Source: Balneola sp. EhC07 (GTDB lineage: Bacteria > Bacteroidota > Rhodothermia > Balneolales > Balneolaceae). Taken from it: a stretch of DNA of 64,000 bases. Of the stretch, positions 9,672 to 18,630 are shown in pieces (position 1 is the stretch's first letter; every line of letters begins with the position of its first letter). The notes under the pieces are model-generated. The model saw nothing but the letters and a program-made list of their open reading frames with translations. It searched no databases and was not told the origin of the DNA. The stretch covers positions 186,001 to 250,000 of the forward strand of contig NZ_LXYG01000014.1 of NCBI RefSeq assembly GCF_001650905.1. Reading direction: 5' to 3'. Both the position numbers and the translations under genes were made by a program.

Positions 9672-10147
9672 TAGTTAGCATCTCCTTTAAGAATGTGTAA
9701 AATACTACCAATCAGAGCAGTATATAAACTGCTACCGATCAACAAAATTATAGGAGAGAAGGAAAATTCATAAACATTTAAAAACGATGAGAACCCTAAG
9801 TAAAAGAGGTTGTGCAGAAAAGCAGCGCCCAGAATTAAAACAAAAGCTTGCCATATTATTAAACGGACTTCAGAGTTCCGGGAGACAATTTTGTAGACCA
9901 GGAACATGGTAATCGTTTTAGCAAACATATTTAATCCCCATGAATCAAATAATGCATCCTGAAAAAGACCTAATCCTGCCGCAAAGAATAAAACTTCGTG
10001 TCGCTTGTATCTCAATGCAGTCCAGAGAACGAAAACCAATACCGGATCAGCTATTGTGCCGTAAATGGTCAGGTACTGAAAAATAAGTAGTTGAGATAAG
10101 ACAAATACAATACCAATTCCAATATGTTTAACAAGCTTATTTCTCAC
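9671..10147 (-). CDS. mreD: Rod shape-determining protein MreD
   Basis: Small polytopic membrane protein of the elongasome, 158 residues with five or so predicted helices. The MreD sequence is poorly conserved, so the call rests on size, hydrophobicity, the 'YLTIYGTIADPVLVFVLWTALRYKRHE' N-terminal region and 'GLGLFQDALFDSWGLNMFAKT', which matches the family's G-L..D motif, plus its position between mreC and mrdA. The GTG start overlaps the mreC stop by four bases (GTGA). Confidence 0.88.
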   Translation of the reverse strand: MRNKLVKHIGIGIVFVLSQLLIFQYLTIYGTIADPVLVFVLWTALRYKRHEVLFFAAGLGLFQDALFDSWGLNMFAKTITMFLVYKIVSRNSEVRLIIWQAFVLILGAAFLHNLFYLGFSSFLNVYEFSFSPIILLIGSSLYTALIGSILHILKGDAN

Positions 10148-10986
10148 TCAAAAATATCCTCATATTGATCATTCAAATTAGTAAGGGATGAATCAGGAGT
10201 AAAATTAATTATAAATCCTTGAGAAGCCTGGGCTAGTGAAGCAAAGGGTTTTATAAAAATTCTTTGAGTTTCTTTCCCTTCTTCGATTTCTGTTCTTATT
10301 ACTGAACCAATTGGAATTCCTGCAGGCAGTTCATTACTAAAACCGGAAGTGACAACAGTATATCCTTCTTCAACGGGTATAGTCTGTGGGATAAAATCAA
10401 TTACCATTTCGGTTAGGCTTTCTCCGTTCCAGGAAACAATACCGGGTGCATTTTCTTCCTGAATTAACCCGCTTACTCTGAAGAGGCTATTGTTATAAGG
10501 AAGAACCTGAGCATATTCGGCAGTAGTGAGGATTACTTTTCCCAGTAAACCATCCGAGGTAACTAATGGCATTCCAACCTTAACGTTTTTCAAACTGCCT
10601 GAATTTATAGTGAGACTTTTATTAATTCCGTTTAGTTCTTTACCGATTATAAGAGTTGGTGTAAGGCTAAATTCAGTAGAGTCCTGAAACGAGAGTAGCT
10701 TGCGAAGTTCAATATTCTCTTGTTCAATAGCTCTGAGCTTACTTAATTCATCCTGAAGAAGAATATTTTGGCGTTGTAAATAGGTATTTGTTGTAAGCGC
10801 CTGTCGATAGACCCGAATATTGGCAAGAGGAGATTGTAAAACACTTACAGTAATTGCGGAAAGTTGACGCAAACTATGTATCCCGCCTTGATTTCTACTA
10901 ACTGCAATGGTTACCGAAAGTAAAATGAGAATGGCAGTGATTATGTAGTCTTTAGCTTCACCAACTTTAAGTGTTTTAAATTGCAT
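10144..10986 (-). CDS. mreC: Rod shape-determining protein MreC
   Basis: Bitopic periplasmic scaffold that links MreB filaments to PBP2. The 280 residues have one membrane segment (about 14-32), a coiled coil over about 66-105 (QRQNILLQDELSKLRAIEQEN), then the beta-barrel pair typical of MreC with 'LITSDGLLGKV'-like and 'VTSGFSNELPAGIPIGSV' motifs. The length is normal. It follows mreB by about a dozen bases and overlaps mreD. Confidence 0.93.
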   Translation of the reverse strand: MQFKTLKVGEAKDYIITAILILLSVTIAVSRNQGGIHSLRQLSAITVSVLQSPLANIRVYRQALTTNTYLQRQNILLQDELSKLRAIEQENIELRKLLSFQDSTEFSLTPTLIIGKELNGINKSLTINSGSLKNVKVGMPLVTSDGLLGKVILTTAEYAQVLPYNNSLFRVSGLIQEENAPGIVSWNGESLTEMVIDFIPQTIPVEEGYTVVTSGFSNELPAGIPIGSVIRTEIEEGKETQRIFIKPFASLAQASQGFIINFTPDSSLTNLNDQYEDIFE

Positions 10987-10998
10987 TCATTAATTCAA

Positions 10999-12063
10999 TT
11001 AAGAAATAACAGGACGATAGTAATCCAGATTCTCTAAAATTGCTCCCGTACCTCTTACTACTGCTGTTAACGGATCTTCTGCAATATGAACAGGCAGATC
11101 AGTGGTTTCCATGATGAGTTTATCGAGGTTTTTAAGCAAAGCACCGCCACCGGTTAACATAATTCCGCGATCCAGAATATCAGCAGAAAGTTCTGGTGGG
11201 GTCTGCTCCAGCGATTTTGTTATAGACTCAACTATGGTGTTAACAGATTCAGCGATCGCTTCTCTGGCATCCTTGGAAGTAATATGTCTGGTTCTTGGAA
11301 CTCCATTCACAAGGTCACGTCCTTTTGTTATCATTTCAAGTTCTTCATCTAGAGGAGCCGCAGAACCAATTTCGCATTTTATCTTTTCAGCAGTTCTTTC
11401 ACCGATCAAAAGGTTGTGGTTTCTTCTGAAATAGTTAATAATGTCATCATTCAGTTCATCACCACCAAGTCTTACTGATTGTGCATAAACAATACCTGAG
11501 AGGGCGATCACTGCAATTTCAGTAGTTCCACCACCGATATCTACGATCATACTTCCTACTGGTTCGTGAACATCTAATCCGATTCCAATTGCAGCTGCCA
11601 TCGGCTCATCTACCAAATAAACTTCTTTAGCCCCGGCGTGTTCAGCACTATCCCTTACAGCTCTTCGCTCTACCTCTGTAATACCACTAGGAACACAAAT
11701 AACCATTTGGCGAGTTGATGAATACCATTTCATCTTCACTTTTTTGATCATACCTCTGATCATATGTTCAGCAACTTCAAAATCAGCAATTACACCATCT
11801 CGTAAAGGTCGAACGGTTCTGATATTTCTGTGAGTTTTCTCATGCATCAACCGAGCTTCATGACCGGTAGTAACAGGAATATTATTTTGATTCAGAGCAA
11901 CAATACTTGGCTCATCCAAAACGATACCTTCACCGCGAGCGTAGATCAGGGTATTAGCTGTACCAAGATCAATTGCGATATCGGTATATAGAAAATCTAG
12001 AAGCCCCTTTTTCTGTTTATTTTTTGAGGAAGCAGGGGACGGGATTCCGTAATTATCAGACAT
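10999..12063 (-). CDS. mreB: Rod shape-determining actin homologue MreB
   Basis: Bacterial actin that guides the elongation machinery along the membrane. The nucleotide-binding elements are clear: phosphate 1 'DIAIDLGTANTLIY', phosphate 2 'MIVDIGGGTTEIAVIAL', and the adenosine motif 'GIMLTGGGALL'. I take ATG at 12063 (MSDNYGIPSP) as start; a TTG two codons earlier is also open. The extra 25 or so N-terminal residues (polar, KNKQKKG) are longer than the E. coli form and could be a membrane-targeting or linker extension. First gene of the shape cluster, 84 bases after purH. Confidence 0.96.
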   Translation of the reverse strand: MSDNYGIPSPASSKNKQKKGLLDFLYTDIAIDLGTANTLIYARGEGIVLDEPSIVALNQNNIPVTTGHEARLMHEKTHRNIRTVRPLRDGVIADFEVAEHMIRGMIKKVKMKWYSSTRQMVICVPSGITEVERRAVRDSAEHAGAKEVYLVDEPMAAAIGIGLDVHEPVGSMIVDIGGGTTEIAVIALSGIVYAQSVRLGGDELNDDIINYFRRNHNLLIGERTAEKIKCEIGSAAPLDEELEMITKGRDLVNGVPRTRHITSKDAREAIAESVNTIVESITKSLEQTPPELSADILDRGIMLTGGGALLKNLDKLIMETTDLPVHIAEDPLTAVVRGTGAILENLDYYRPVIS

Positions 12064-12147
12064 TGCCAAAATAGTAGATGTTTAAAAGTGCTGGGTAGTT
12101 ATTTTTTGAAAATACGAGAATGAAAGTGTATATGCGAAATATAATTT

Positions 12148-13719
12148 TCAATGTTTAAAATGCCTTTTTCCGGTAAAAATCATTGTCATACCAAATTCAT
12201 TGGCTTTAGCAATAACTTCTTCATCTCGAATACTTCCACCGGGTTGTATTACTGATGTTGCTCCTGCCTTTGCTGCGGCTTCTATACCATCAGAAAAAGG
12301 GAAGAAAGCATCAGAAGCAATAGCTGAGCCGGAAAGATCCAATTCTTCTTTTTTTGCTTTATCAACAGCTATTTCAGAAGAATCCACACGACTTGTTTGT
12401 CCGGAACCAATACCTAATGTCCTTCCTTCTTTTGCATAAACAATGGCATTGGACTTCACATTTCGAACTACTTTCCAGGCAAAAAGCAGGTCATTCATTT
12501 CTTCATCCGTAGGTTTCCTTTCTGTTACAATTTTGAAATCATTTTGATCAACAGGCTCAAGATCTGCATCCTGAGTTAACAGTCCTCCAAAAATGGACCT
12601 GAAAGATTTGGCTTGTACTTCACTTACTTGTTTTTTGATCCGGATTAATCGTCTGTTTTTTTTCTGAGTCAGCAATTCCAAAGCTTCATCAGAAAAAGCG
12701 GGAGCAATAATTATCTCTGTGAAAATATTGTCAATTTCTTGAGCAGTTTCTAAATCAAGTTCTTTGTTTACAACAACAATCCCTCCAAAAGGAGATACAG
12801 TATCAGTACTAAAAGCTTTTTTATAAGCCTCGGTTAGATTGTCTCCAATTCCAACACCACAAGGGATGGTATGTTTGATAATAGCACACGTGGATTTGTC
12901 ATTGCTAAATGAGGCAATAATATTCAAAGCCGCATCCACATCTATAAAATTGTTATAGCTTAATTGCTTCCCGTGAAAACAGTCAATTACCGAATCCTGT
13001 TCTCCGTAAACCGCTGCTTTTTGATGAGGGTTTTCTCCATATCTCAATTCCTGTGAAAGTGGTACAGAAACATTAAATTGTTTTTCAGGCTCTTCATCAA
13101 CAAGATCATTGAAATAGTTCGCAATAGCAGAATCATAATCAGCTGTATGATTGAAGGCGTCTTTCGCTAAAGACTTTCTCATTTCAAATGAGATTCCGTT
13201 TCCTTCATTAAGTTCGTAAATAAAATCTTTGTATTGATCAGGAGAGCTTAGAATTCCAACATGAGCAAAATTTTTAGCTGCTGCTCTTATCATGGTTGGT
13301 CCACCAATATCAATAAATTCAGTTGCTGTTGCGGGAGTAATATCTTCTTTCACTTTCTCCTTAAATGGATAGAGATTGACTACAACCAATTCGATAGGAG
13401 ATATGCCCAGTTTCTCAATCTCTTCAACATCGCTTGCGTGGCTTGTTCTGGCTAAAATTCCTCCATGAACCAAAGGATGAAGAGTTTTTACCCTTCCATC
13501 AAGGCATTCATTAAAATCTGTTATTTCAGAAACATCTTTTACCGGTATTCCTGCTTCAGAAATAGCTTTTGCGGTTCCTCCGGTAGAAATTAAAGTAACT
13601 CCGCTATTATGAAGCGCAGTTGCGAGTTCAACAATATTGGTTTTATCGGATACGGAAAGTAATGCCCGATTAATTGTAAGCGGGGTAGTAGGTAGAGATG
13701 AAAGAGGTTTTAATGCCAC
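12148..13719 (-). CDS. purH: Bifunctional AICAR transformylase / IMP cyclohydrolase
   Basis: Catalyses the last two steps of de novo IMP synthesis. The 523 residues have an N-terminal MGS-like IMP cyclohydrolase domain (LISTGGTAKAI, 'SEITDFNECLDGRVKTLHP') and a C-terminal transformylase domain with 'LRYGENPHQKAA' and 'SNAIVYAKEGRTLGIGSGQTSRVDS'. The length is normal. It begins at GTG, five bases after the purN stop, so purN and purH are co-transcribed. The purN-purH pair just upstream of mreB is a gene order seen in Bacteroidota. Confidence 0.97.
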   Translation of the reverse strand: MALKPLSSLPTTPLTINRALLSVSDKTNIVELATALHNSGVTLISTGGTAKAISEAGIPVKDVSEITDFNECLDGRVKTLHPLVHGGILARTSHASDVEEIEKLGISPIELVVVNLYPFKEKVKEDITPATATEFIDIGGPTMIRAAAKNFAHVGILSSPDQYKDFIYELNEGNGISFEMRKSLAKDAFNHTADYDSAIANYFNDLVDEEPEKQFNVSVPLSQELRYGENPHQKAAVYGEQDSVIDCFHGKQLSYNNFIDVDAALNIIASFSNDKSTCAIIKHTIPCGVGIGDNLTEAYKKAFSTDTVSPFGGIVVVNKELDLETAQEIDNIFTEIIIAPAFSDEALELLTQKKNRRLIRIKKQVSEVQAKSFRSIFGGLLTQDADLEPVDQNDFKIVTERKPTDEEMNDLLFAWKVVRNVKSNAIVYAKEGRTLGIGSGQTSRVDSSEIAVDKAKKEELDLSGSAIASDAFFPFSDGIEAAAKAGATSVIQPGGSIRDEEVIAKANEFGMTMIFTGKRHFKH

Positions 13720-13723
13720 TTTA

Positions 13724-14314
13724 TTAATTTTTAAGTGTTTTTAGATATTTTTGTATGGTCTCAGGAAGTAATATATGCTCTCTTTCAAGCACTTTTTCTG
13801 CAAGAGATGCAGCTGTATCGGAATCAGCAACTTGAACTGTTGATTGACCAATTACGGGACCTTCATCATATTCTGCAGTTACTACATGCACAGTACAACC
13901 GGACTGAGAATCTTTATTACGGATCACAGCTTCATGAACTTTGGAGCCGTAAAATCCTTTACCTCCGTACTTTGGAAGCAGGGAAGGGTGGATATTCAGA
14001 ATCCTATTGTCAAAGGACTTGATGATTTCTATAGGAATCTTCTTTAAATAACCCGCCAAAATTAACAGGTCGGTGTTCCATTCTTCAAGTTTTGAAAGAA
14101 CTGTTTTTGAATAATCAGGTTCGCTATTGAATTGGTCCGGAGAAATAATGAAGGTAGGAATTCCGTGTTTTTGAGCTCTCTCGAGTGCAAAAGCAGATCT
14201 ATTATTGGTAATTAATCCAACAATGTTTGCAGTCAGTTTACCATCTGAAACCGCATTAATAAGTGACTGAAAATTTGATCCAGAACCGGATGCAAATACA
14301 ACAATGTTCTTCAA
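13724..14314 (-). CDS. purN: Phosphoribosylglycinamide formyltransferase
   Basis: Transfers a formyl group from 10-formyl-THF to GAR in purine synthesis. The 196 residues open with 'NIVVFASGSGSNFQSLI' and contain the catalytic Asn-His pair in 'RILNIHPSLLPKYGGKGFYG' and the catalytic Asp in 'YDEGPVI'. The length is normal. The start is TTG (KNIVV context); no in-frame ATG lies nearby. It leads purH. Confidence 0.95.
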   Translation of the reverse strand: MKNIVVFASGSGSNFQSLINAVSDGKLTANIVGLITNNRSAFALERAQKHGIPTFIISPDQFNSEPDYSKTVLSKLEEWNTDLLILAGYLKKIPIEIIKSFDNRILNIHPSLLPKYGGKGFYGSKVHEAVIRNKDSQSGCTVHVVTAEYDEGPVIGQSTVQVADSDTAASLAEKVLEREHILLPETIQKYLKTLKN

Positions 14315-14390
14315 CAGTGATTTATTTGAAGTTGCAGAAATACTTAACTGAAGATACGCAAAGTTTCACTGCTAATCAGGATAGAAATAG

Positions 14391-15479
14391 CTAACCGGAA
14401 GGATTTTTGATCAGATCAGGATTTTGGTCGAAAACCTGATAATTATTGAAGCTCCAGCTTATCTGAATAATGGTGATTCTGATAACAGTAGCTAATGGAA
14501 TTGCCACCAACATGCCCAAAATACCGGCCACTTCTGCACCAATCAAAATGATAAATAAAATTGCTACAGGATGCATATCCGCAGAGCGGGAAAAGAGAAG
14601 AGGTTGAAATACAATATTATCCAGCATCTGCACGATCAGAATAGCGATCATGCAAACCAGTACCAAAGAAAAGTCTCCGGTTTCTATTATTGAAATAATT
14701 ATAGAAAGTATATAACCAATGATTGGCCCAAAATAGGGGATAGTATTGGCTAAACCCACGGCAATGCCAACGGAAAGGGAATTATCTAATCCTGCAACAG
14801 AAAGTGTAGCCCAGGAACTGGCTGCAACCAGCAAACTCTGCAATAAAACACTTCTGAAATAAAGACCTAATCTCTTTTCAATCTTATCGATCAGTGTTAA
14901 TGAAGTTTCGAAATACTTGTTTGGGATCAGCAACAAAAGATCTCTTCGGATCTTAGAGCCATCTTTCAGAAAAAAGAATGCAGCAAAGGGAACAACTAAA
15001 ATAGCTGAAAATATATCTGTAAAAACTCCAACTACATTACTGAAAACCGATGAAAATTGATCGAAATCAAATAAAGAATTTAATACCTGAGTGAGATTGT
15101 TACTTAAAAAGCCTTCGGGAATAAAATCGTAATCATCACTTAATTTAGTTTCAACTTGATTGGCGATACTTTCAATATTCCGGATGTCTAGTTGACGAGC
15201 CAGCTGAACCATTTGGTCTGCCACTTTTGGAATAACGGTAGTAGAAGCATATACAAAGACCAGAATTACAGCTGAAAGTGTGAGCGTAATGGCAAACGTT
15301 CTGGGGACTTTATTACGCTGCAACCAGTTTACGATAGGATCTAAAACATAACTCAGAATCAAAGCCAGAACAAGATAAAGAACCAGATTTCCCAGTTTTA
15401 CCAAAACCCAACCAAGAACGGCAATGGCTGCAATGCCAATGGCGAACTTCACTATTTTTTCAAGGGTAATGTTTTTCAT
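14391..15479 (-). CDS. AI-2E/PerM family membrane transporter
   Basis: 362-residue polytopic membrane protein of the AI-2E (PerM/YdiK/TqsA) family, with about eight membrane segments and a large extracytoplasmic region (about residues 70-150). The C-terminal core has 'ANTIPYFGPIIGYILS', 'QMLDNIVFQPLLFSRSADMHPVAILF' and 'GMLVAIPLATVIRI', the family's conserved block. The family exports small molecules or exchanges Na+/H+ in studied members; the substrate here is unknown. Its ATG overlaps the recX stop (ATGA), so it is co-transcribed with recX. Confidence 0.85.
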   Translation of the reverse strand: MKNITLEKIVKFAIGIAAIAVLGWVLVKLGNLVLYLVLALILSYVLDPIVNWLQRNKVPRTFAITLTLSAVILVFVYASTTVIPKVADQMVQLARQLDIRNIESIANQVETKLSDDYDFIPEGFLSNNLTQVLNSLFDFDQFSSVFSNVVGVFTDIFSAILVVPFAAFFFLKDGSKIRRDLLLLIPNKYFETSLTLIDKIEKRLGLYFRSVLLQSLLVAASSWATLSVAGLDNSLSVGIAVGLANTIPYFGPIIGYILSIIISIIETGDFSLVLVCMIAILIVQMLDNIVFQPLLFSRSADMHPVAILFIILIGAEVAGILGMLVAIPLATVIRITIIQISWSFNNYQVFDQNPDLIKNPSG

Positions 15480-16159
15480 TTATTCATTGATTCAAGTAAG
15501 CCGTCAATTTCTTTCAATATAATACTAGAATCGTATCCTTTTCTAAATAAATAATTGAATATTTTTTTTCTTCTTTTATCGGGATCTGTTCGCAAAAGCG
15601 AAGGCTTTTTCTTTTCTATCAGTTCGTTTATAGTTTCGATCTTTGATTGTTGATCAAATTCTTCTTCCAAAACCTGAGCAATGGTGTTTTTTCCGATCTT
15701 CTTTTTTGATAATTCAGCTTTTATTTTGTTTGGACCCCAGTTATTGAATCTGAATTTATCATGTGCATACTTTTTAGCAAAAGCATAATTATTGATATAA
15801 TTTTTTTCTTCGAGTTCAGCAATGATCTGGTCCAGAATTTCAGAATCATATCCTTTTTTGATCCCTTTTAACCGCAATTCATGGCTGGCATGATCACGTC
15901 TGCCCAACAAACGAATTAAATATTCTCTGATTGACCAACTTTCTTCTTCCTTTTGGATCTCAGCATATAGCTGTTCATCAATGACTGTTCCCTTACGGAG
16001 GTTCTGTTTAGTAAGAGTAGCATCAGAAACCCCGGATATAAATCCGTCTTCCGAATACAGAGAATAGCGAAAAGAGTTTTTTTTCTGAACTTCAATCCTG
16101 TGAATAGTAACCGGAAGTTCAGGTTCTTTCTTCGAATATTTCTTATTGGAATAACTCAT
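15476..16159 (-). CDS. recX: Regulatory protein RecX
   Basis: Inhibitor or modulator of RecA filaments. The triple three-helix repeats are visible: 'IREYLIRLLGRRDHASHELRLKGIKKGYD', 'YAFAKKYAHDKFRFNNWGPNKIKAELSKKKI' and 'RRKKIFNYLFRKGYDSSIILKEI'. I start at ATG 16159 (MSYSNKKYSKK). An upstream TTG reading would begin inside the recA terminator hairpin and is less likely. It lies directly downstream of recA, the usual partner order, but separated by a terminator, so it is probably made at a lower level by read-through. Confidence 0.93.
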   Translation of the reverse strand: MSYSNKKYSKKEPELPVTIHRIEVQKKNSFRYSLYSEDGFISGVSDATLTKQNLRKGTVIDEQLYAEIQKEEESWSIREYLIRLLGRRDHASHELRLKGIKKGYDSEILDQIIAELEEKNYINNYAFAKKYAHDKFRFNNWGPNKIKAELSKKKIGKNTIAQVLEEEFDQQSKIETINELIEKKKPSLLRTDPDKRRKKIFNYLFRKGYDSSIILKEIDGLLESMNK

Positions 16160-16172
16160 AGCATTAAAAAAC

Positions 16173-16204
16173 AAAAAGCTCTGTTGTTTAAGAACAGAGC
16201 TTTT
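16173..16204 (-). terminator. Rho-independent terminator after recA
   Basis: A 12-bp perfect stem (AAAGCTCTGTT / AACAGAGCTTT) with a 7-base loop, followed on the minus strand by a T-rich tract. It sits between the recA stop and recX and would attenuate recX and the downstream permease. Confidence 0.8.
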
Positions 16205-16221
16205 GAATGTTGTCAGTCAGA

Positions 16222-17283
16222 TCAGGCTTCAGCTTTTTCAGGCTCTTTTTCCTTCTCTTTGGATGCATCAGGAATTGGTTCATCCAGTTCTTCGCCACGA
16301 AGTTTAGCACGTACCAGTTTCTCAATGCTTTCACAAAGCTTGGGGTCTTCTTCCAGGAATTGCATTGCGGCGTCAGCACCTTGTCCAATAGGTTCGCCAT
16401 CGTAGCGGAACCAACTACCGCGTTTCTCAATTACATCGAATTCAACAGCCAGATCCAGAATCTCAGCGATCAATGAAGTCCCTTTTCCATACATGATATT
16501 GAATTCAACCACTTTGAAGGGTGGAGCCACTTTGTTCTTGGCAACTTTTACTTTAGTCCGGTTACCGATTACTTCATCGCCTTTCTTAATAGCACCAATT
16601 CTTCGGATATCCAAACGAACAGAAGAATAGAATTTAAGTGCGCGACCACCAGTAGTGGTTTCAGGATTGCCAAACATAACTCCGATCTTTTCACGAACCT
16701 GGTTAATGAAAATGCAGGAAGTATGTGTTTTACTCACAATACCGGTGATCTTTCTGAGTGCCTGCGACATCAAGCGAGCCTGAAGTCCCATATGAGAGTC
16801 ACCCATTTCGCCTTCCAGTTCCGCTCGTGGAACCAGTGCAGCTACGGAGTCAACAACGATCACATCCAGCGCACCGGAGCGAATCAGTGTTTCTGTAATT
16901 TCGAGTGCTTGTTCACCACTGTCAGGTTGTGATACAAGAAGTTCGTCTACTTTTATCCCCAATGCTTTAGCATATCTGGGATCGAAAGCGTGTTCAGCAT
17001 CAATAAAAGCAGCGTATCCGCCATTTTTTTGTGCCTGTGCAATTACCTGTAGTGCCAAAGTAGTTTTACCACTCGCTTCCGGGCCGTAAATTTCCGTTAC
17101 TCTACCTCTTGGTACACCTTGTACGCCCAATGCATAATCTACCATAATGGAACCGGTTGAAATAACGTCCACATCCTGAACGGCGTCTCCGCCCAACTTC
17201 ATGATGGTTCCTTTCCCGTGTTGTTTTTCAATTTGCCCGACGGCAATATCTAATGCTTTAGATCTTTCTTTTGAGTCAGCCAT
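16222..17283 (-). CDS. recA: Recombinase RecA
   Basis: Strand-exchange ATPase of homologous recombination and SOS co-protease. The 353 residues have Walker [10 protein letters not shown] at 67-75, '[10 protein letters not shown]' as Walker B, and the L2 region '[21 protein letters not shown]'. The C-terminal tail is unusually Lys/Glu/Pro-rich, where E. coli has a purely acidic tail. Upstream there is a TAnnTTTG-like -7 box and a LexA-like box (listed separately). It is followed by a terminator and recX. Confidence 0.98.
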   Translation of the reverse strand: MADSKERSKALDIAVGQIEKQHGKGTIMKLGGDAVQDVDVISTGSIMVDYALGVQGVPRGRVTEIYGPEASGKTTLALQVIAQAQKNGGYAAFIDAEHAFDPRYAKALGIKVDELLVSQPDSGEQALEITETLIRSGALDVIVVDSVAALVPRAELEGEMGDSHMGLQARLMSQALRKITGIVSKTHTSCIFINQVREKIGVMFGNPETTTGGRALKFYSSVRLDIRRIGAIKKGDEVIGNRTKVKVAKNKVAPPFKVVEFNIMYGKGTSLIAEILDLAVEFDVIEKRGSWFRYDGEPIGQGADAAMQFLEEDPKLCESIEKLVRAKLRGEELDEPIPDASKEKEKEPEKAEA

Positions 17284-17313
17284 GATTACATTTATTTTTA
17301 AATTTATTTACTG

Positions 17314-17321
17314 CAAAGTTA
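17314..17321 (-). promoter_or_regulatory. Candidate Bacteroidota-type -7 element of recA
   Basis: On the minus strand the bases read TAACTTTG, an exact fit to the TAnnTTTG -7 box of Bacteroidota primary sigma promoters, about 30 bases upstream of the recA ATG. No good TTG -33 box was seen at the expected spacing, so the call is tentative. Confidence 0.45.
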
Positions 17322-17361
17322 ACAAGGCAGGGTGTCATATCGTGTCATCATCTTCTGCGAA

Positions 17362-17375
17362 AGAATATATGTTCG
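17362..17375 (-). promoter_or_regulatory. Candidate LexA/SOS box upstream of recA
   Basis: The minus strand reads CGAACATATATTCT, one base away in the core from the palindromic CGAACATATGTTCG box used by DinR/LexA of Gram-positive type. It lies about 80 bases upstream of the recA start and 41 bases above the candidate -7 box. The match is visible; control by LexA is inferred. Confidence 0.4.
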
Positions 17376-17386
17376 ATATATGTAAG

Positions 17387-17411
17387 AAAAAAGTTTTTTC
17401 TAAACTTTTTT
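17387..17411 (-). terminator. AT-rich hairpin downstream of the four-helix-bundle gene
   Basis: A 10-bp stem (AAAAAAGTTT / AAACTTTTTT) with a 5-base loop and a T-rich minus-strand tail. It lies between the four-helix-bundle gene and the recA regulatory region and could insulate recA from that gene. GC content is very low, so its strength is doubtful. Confidence 0.4.
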
Positions 17412-17440
17412 AAATCACAATTTTCAAACTTCAAATTCCA
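17412..17440 (+). repeat. Left terminal inverted repeat of the four-helix-bundle element
   Basis: 29-base arm complementary to 17796-17824 with two mismatches. It ends two bases before the stop codon of the enclosed gene. Confidence 0.75.
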
Positions 17441-17442
17441 AA

Positions 17443-17790
17443 TTAAGCAGCTTTCAGAATTATTGAAGACATTATTTTCAATAATTGCGTTGCTTCATCC
17501 AGCAAATTTGATCGTTCTTTTTCAAGATGTTGATGAGTACCGGTATCTACTAGTTTTAGCCAGTAGCATGTTTCTTTAGCTTCTTTTCTGGAGATCTTCA
17601 TTCTCATTTTGAAGTCTTTTTTACTCAAAGCTTCATTGGCTTCTATATAATTCGCTCCGATAGAACCCGAAGACCTGATCAACTGTTTACCATCTTCGAA
17701 GTTAGAAGTACAACGCGGAAGCTTTTTAACAAACACTCTTGTTGCTTTCGCAAAGACCAATGTACGTTCTTCTAGATTGTAATTTTTCAT
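17443..17790 (-). CDS. Four-helix-bundle protein (23S rRNA-intervening-sequence protein family)
   Basis: About 115 residues from the ATG at 17790 (MKNYNLEERTLVFAKA). It shows the family pattern: 'LIRSSGSIGANYIEANEALSKKDFKMRMKISRKEAKETCYWLKL', then a last helix. The S23/bAvd-like fold forms homopentamers in studied relatives; rRNA IVS copies sit in 23S stem-loops and Avd homologues serve diversity-generating retroelements. No reverse transcriptase or rRNA is present here. The gene is enclosed by 29-bp imperfect inverted repeats that reach to within a few bases of start and stop, so gene plus repeats look like one mobile or foldable unit. Its molecular role is unknown. Confidence 0.85.
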   Translation of the reverse strand: MKNYNLEERTLVFAKATRVFVKKLPRCTSNFEDGKQLIRSSGSIGANYIEANEALSKKDFKMRMKISRKEAKETCYWLKLVDTGTHQHLEKERSNLLDEATQLLKIMSSIILKAA

Positions 17791-17795
17791 TTGTC

Positions 17796-17824
17796 TGGAA
17801 TTTGTAGTTTGAAAATTGAGATTT
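17796..17824 (-). repeat. Right terminal inverted repeat of the four-helix-bundle element
   Basis: Partner arm of 17412-17440 (27 of 29 positions complementary). It starts 5 bases upstream of the enclosed gene's start codon. The whole unit is 413 bases. Confidence 0.75.
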
Positions 17825-17987
17825 ACCAAACCTTGGTTCTTAGTAAGACAGCCAGAAAAGAATTCCTTACAAAAAAAGTTTAAATCAGATCTATTTAAAG
17901 AGTGCTTCTTAATTGATTTTGTTTATTTTAATCGAGAAAAATTAGATCCATTTTTCTAAATCAATTAATGCTTCAATAAAATTTAAA

Positions 17988-18623
17988 ATGAAAATTTTCA
18001 TAACAGTAGTACTCGCTTTATTTGTTCAAAATTTAGCAGTTTCTCAGGCTCAAGAGCTTTTTGATTATTTAGAAGAGAATACAGAAGTAATTAGCTCTGA
18101 TACTTTGCATGTCTTTTATTTTGAAGAATGGAATGATGATTACACTTCAAGTAAAATTATAGAATTCGAAGGGAAATTAATCGATAGTGAATGGAACGCT
18201 TTAATTTCAAACTATCTATCAGTTGAAAATAAAGCTTATTTGATTGGCAAAATAAATATTGATGATAACTATTCTGGTTTTCTAATCCGTCATCTATCAA
18301 CATACAGTCCCGAAAAAATCTCTTTGCTTGTTTTTGATCACATCGATGATAATTTTACAACCAAACAATTGATAGCTGATAGTGGTGGAGATGGCACCTG
18401 GGTGTATGAAGTTGATGGCTGGTTATTAGATATAAACGAAGACGGAAAGTTCGATCTTGTAAATTGGAGAACAGAACGCTGGGAAGATGATGAAACAGAA
18501 GAACGGCATAGATCTGATTCTGTTTACGTGAGCTTTTGGAACGGTACTGAATTCGAATTAGAAAAATCGGCTCAAATTGATACTAGTAAATTCAAAACCT
18601 ATTACGATAAAGTATTTAATTAA
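17988..18623 (+). CDS. Secreted hypothetical protein
   Basis: 211 residues with a clear signal peptide (about 1-21, ending SQAQ). The mature part is acidic and rich in Trp, Tyr and Asp, with 'ISLLVFDHIDDNF' and an EF-hand-like acidic stretch 'DINEDGKFDLVNWRTE' that could bind calcium. I do not recognise a family. It probably sits in the periplasm or outside the cell. The stop is close to or overlaps the following zinc-ribbon gene. Confidence 0.6.
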   Translation: MKIFITVVLALFVQNLAVSQAQELFDYLEENTEVISSDTLHVFYFEEWNDDYTSSKIIEFEGKLIDSEWNALISNYLSVENKAYLIGKINIDDNYSGFLIRHLSTYSPEKISLLVFDHIDDNFTTKQLIADSGGDGTWVYEVDGWLLDINEDGKFDLVNWRTERWEDDETEERHRSDSVYVSFWNGTEFELEKSAQIDTSKFKTYYDKVFN

Positions 18624-18630
18624 GCTAAAA

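Noticed and set aside
16188-16476. Overlapping frames on both strands within the recA 3' end
   Set aside because: Out-of-frame shadows of recA.
17443-17790. Diversity-generating retroelement (the Avd-like four-helix protein)
   Set aside because: No reverse transcriptase, template repeat or variable target gene is present nearby.
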